From Rubrivivax sp. (lineage in GTDB: Bacteria; Pseudomonadota; Gammaproteobacteria; Burkholderiales; Burkholderiaceae_C): a stretch of 64,000 nt of DNA. A model generated the notes under the pieces. It ran no database searches and was not told where the DNA came from. It saw nothing but the letters and a program-made list of their open reading frames with translations. Below, piece after piece: positions 63,343-64,000 of the stretch. Both the position numbers and the translations under genes were made by a program. Each line of letters opens with the position of its first letter. Within the stretch, counting starts at the first letter, position 1. The stretch lies in assembly GCA_019635315.1 (NCBI GenBank), contig JAHBZT010000001.1, positions 914,001-978,000 of the forward strand, written 5' to 3'.

Positions 63343-64000
63343 ATGCGGCGCGGCGCGCTCGCCATCCTGGCGCTGGCCGTGGCAGCGGTGGCCGCGCCGC
63401 TGCTGCCGGCACCCGCCGGCTCGCAGGACGACGGCCTGCCGCTGCAGCCGGCCGAGGCGCTGGTGCTGCTGTCGGACGCCGCGACGCCACCGCCACCCGA
63501 GGCCCCCGGCCATCGCCTCGCGCTGCCCGCGGTGTGGTCCGACGACCGGCCCGAGGCGCGCGGCGCCACCGCCTGGTACCGCATGCAGTTCCGGCTGGAT
63601 GCGGCACCGCCGGCCGACGCGGCCTGGAGCGTCTACCTGCCCTACCTGTACAACGGCGGCCGCCTGTTCCTGAACGGCCAGCCGGTCGGTCAGGTCGTCG
63701 AGTCCACCCCCGCGCTGTGGGTGCGGCTGCAGGGCCCGCAGCTGCTGCACCTGCCGGGCCACCGGCTGCGCGCCGGCGACAACTGGCTGGACCTGCGGCT
63801 GGTGCCGCGCGGCGCGGCGCTGGTGCCGTCGGTGCCGCGGCCGCAGATCGGGCCCTGGACCCTGCTCGAGCCCGCGTTCCAGCAGCGCCAGTTCTGGACC
63901 CGCACGATGCCGCAGATCAGCGCCGTGGCCTGCGGCGTGGCGGCGCTGCTGATGCTGGGCCTGTGGTGGAAGCGGCGCGACGAGACGCTGTACGGCCTGT
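63343..64000 (+). CDS. Membrane sensor (probable histidine kinase), cut by window edge
   Basis: The first 219 residues of a protein that runs beyond the window. A signal peptide or anchor (GALAILALAVAAVAAPLLPA) is followed by a periplasmic beta-rich sensor domain with WYRMQFRLDAAPPADAAWSVYLPYLYNGGRLFLNGQPVG and a membrane helix near residue 192 (ISAVACGVAALLMLGLWW). This resembles 7TMR-type sensor kinases. The kinase domain itself is not visible, so the call rests on the adjacent response regulator and the domain style. Confidence 0.7.
   Translation, partial: MRRGALAILALAVAAVAAPLLPAPAGSQDDGLPLQPAEALVLLSDAATPPPPEAPGHRLALPAVWSDDRPEARGATAWYRMQFRLDAAPPADAAWSVYLPYLYNGGRLFLNGQPVGQVVESTPALWVRLQGPQLLHLPGHRLRAGDNWLDLRLVPRGAALVPSVPRPQIGPWTLLEPAFQQRQFWTRTMPQISAVACGVAALLMLGLWWKRRDETLYGL

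Overview
The window is chromosomal DNA from a very G+C-rich betaproteobacterium. Gene content and order point to Burkholderiales, probably near the Rubrivivax/Ideonella/Sphaerotilaceae group. The evidence is the proB-rppH-proS block, the hemA-prfA-prmC and grxD-ubiX genes, a SAH riboswitch in front of ahcY, PEP-CTERM proteins, a lysine-rich H1-like protein, and many small lipoproteins of types common in that order. Placement is by family recognition only. Almost all of the DNA is housekeeping. Genes are tightly packed, and many neighbours overlap by 4 bases (ATGA, GTGA or TTGA).

Layout. 0-5.3 kb: proB, rppH, proS with a small lytic transglycosylase, then ubiX and grxD. 5.3-8.4 kb: a cassette of two PEP-CTERM secreted proteins and a likely outer-membrane barrel, sitting inside what is otherwise a hemA-prfA-prmC-grxD-ubiX run. 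8.4-18.8 kb: prmC, prfA, hemA, miaB, a CAT-anticodon tRNA, ftsY, ffh and a CcsA-like protein, so both SRP GTPases are present. 18.8-22.3 kb: a PilS/PilR-type sigma-54 two-component pair. 22.3-27.2 kb: nrdA and nrdB. Paired NrdR boxes overlie the nrdA promoter, and a duplicated nrdA tail with inverted repeats lies between the two genes. 27.5-33 kb: an H1-like protein with a perfect terminator, an orphan low-G+C helical-repeat gene joined head-to-tail to purE-purK, then sua5 and a degenerate SGNH lipoprotein. 33-38.8 kb: dacB, then tsaB-rimI-udg-(PAS-PAS-GGDEF-EAL). 38.8-46.4 kb: an alpha/beta hydrolase, glmU, lipoproteins, ttcA, folB, a PTR1/FolM-like reductase and a MidA-type methyltransferase. 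46.4-47.1 kb: a non-coding mosaic of long inverted repeats. 47.1-55.6 kb: cca, a GST, an NDUFA9-like protein, a large soluble lytic transglycosylase, a LysR regulator and 5-formyl-THF cyclo-ligase. 55.6-59.4 kb: metF and ahcY with a SAH riboswitch, separated by a toxin-antitoxin module that carries a perfect 25-bp palindromic operator. 59.4-64 kb: a HAD phosphatase, an MFS transporter, lipoproteins and a NarL-type two-component pair that runs off the right edge.

Themes. One-carbon and folate metabolism recurs (metF, ahcY, fcl, folB, the folM-like gene). So do tRNA and translation quality (miaB, ttcA, sua5, tsaB, cca, proS, prfA, prmC, rimI) and peptidoglycan turnover (two lytic transglycosylases, dacB, glmU). 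Several genes have a sigma-70-like -10 hexamer only 6-8 bases before the start codon, which would give leaderless or nearly leaderless mRNAs.

The best candidates for new biology are the low-G+C orphan gene at 28.2-29.3 kb, the PEP-CTERM/barrel cassette, the repeat mosaic at 46.4-47.1 kb, the duplicated tail and palindromes between nrdA and nrdB, and the toxin-antitoxin insertion in the SAH-controlled methyl-cycle locus. No phage, insertion sequence, rRNA or CRISPR array was seen.
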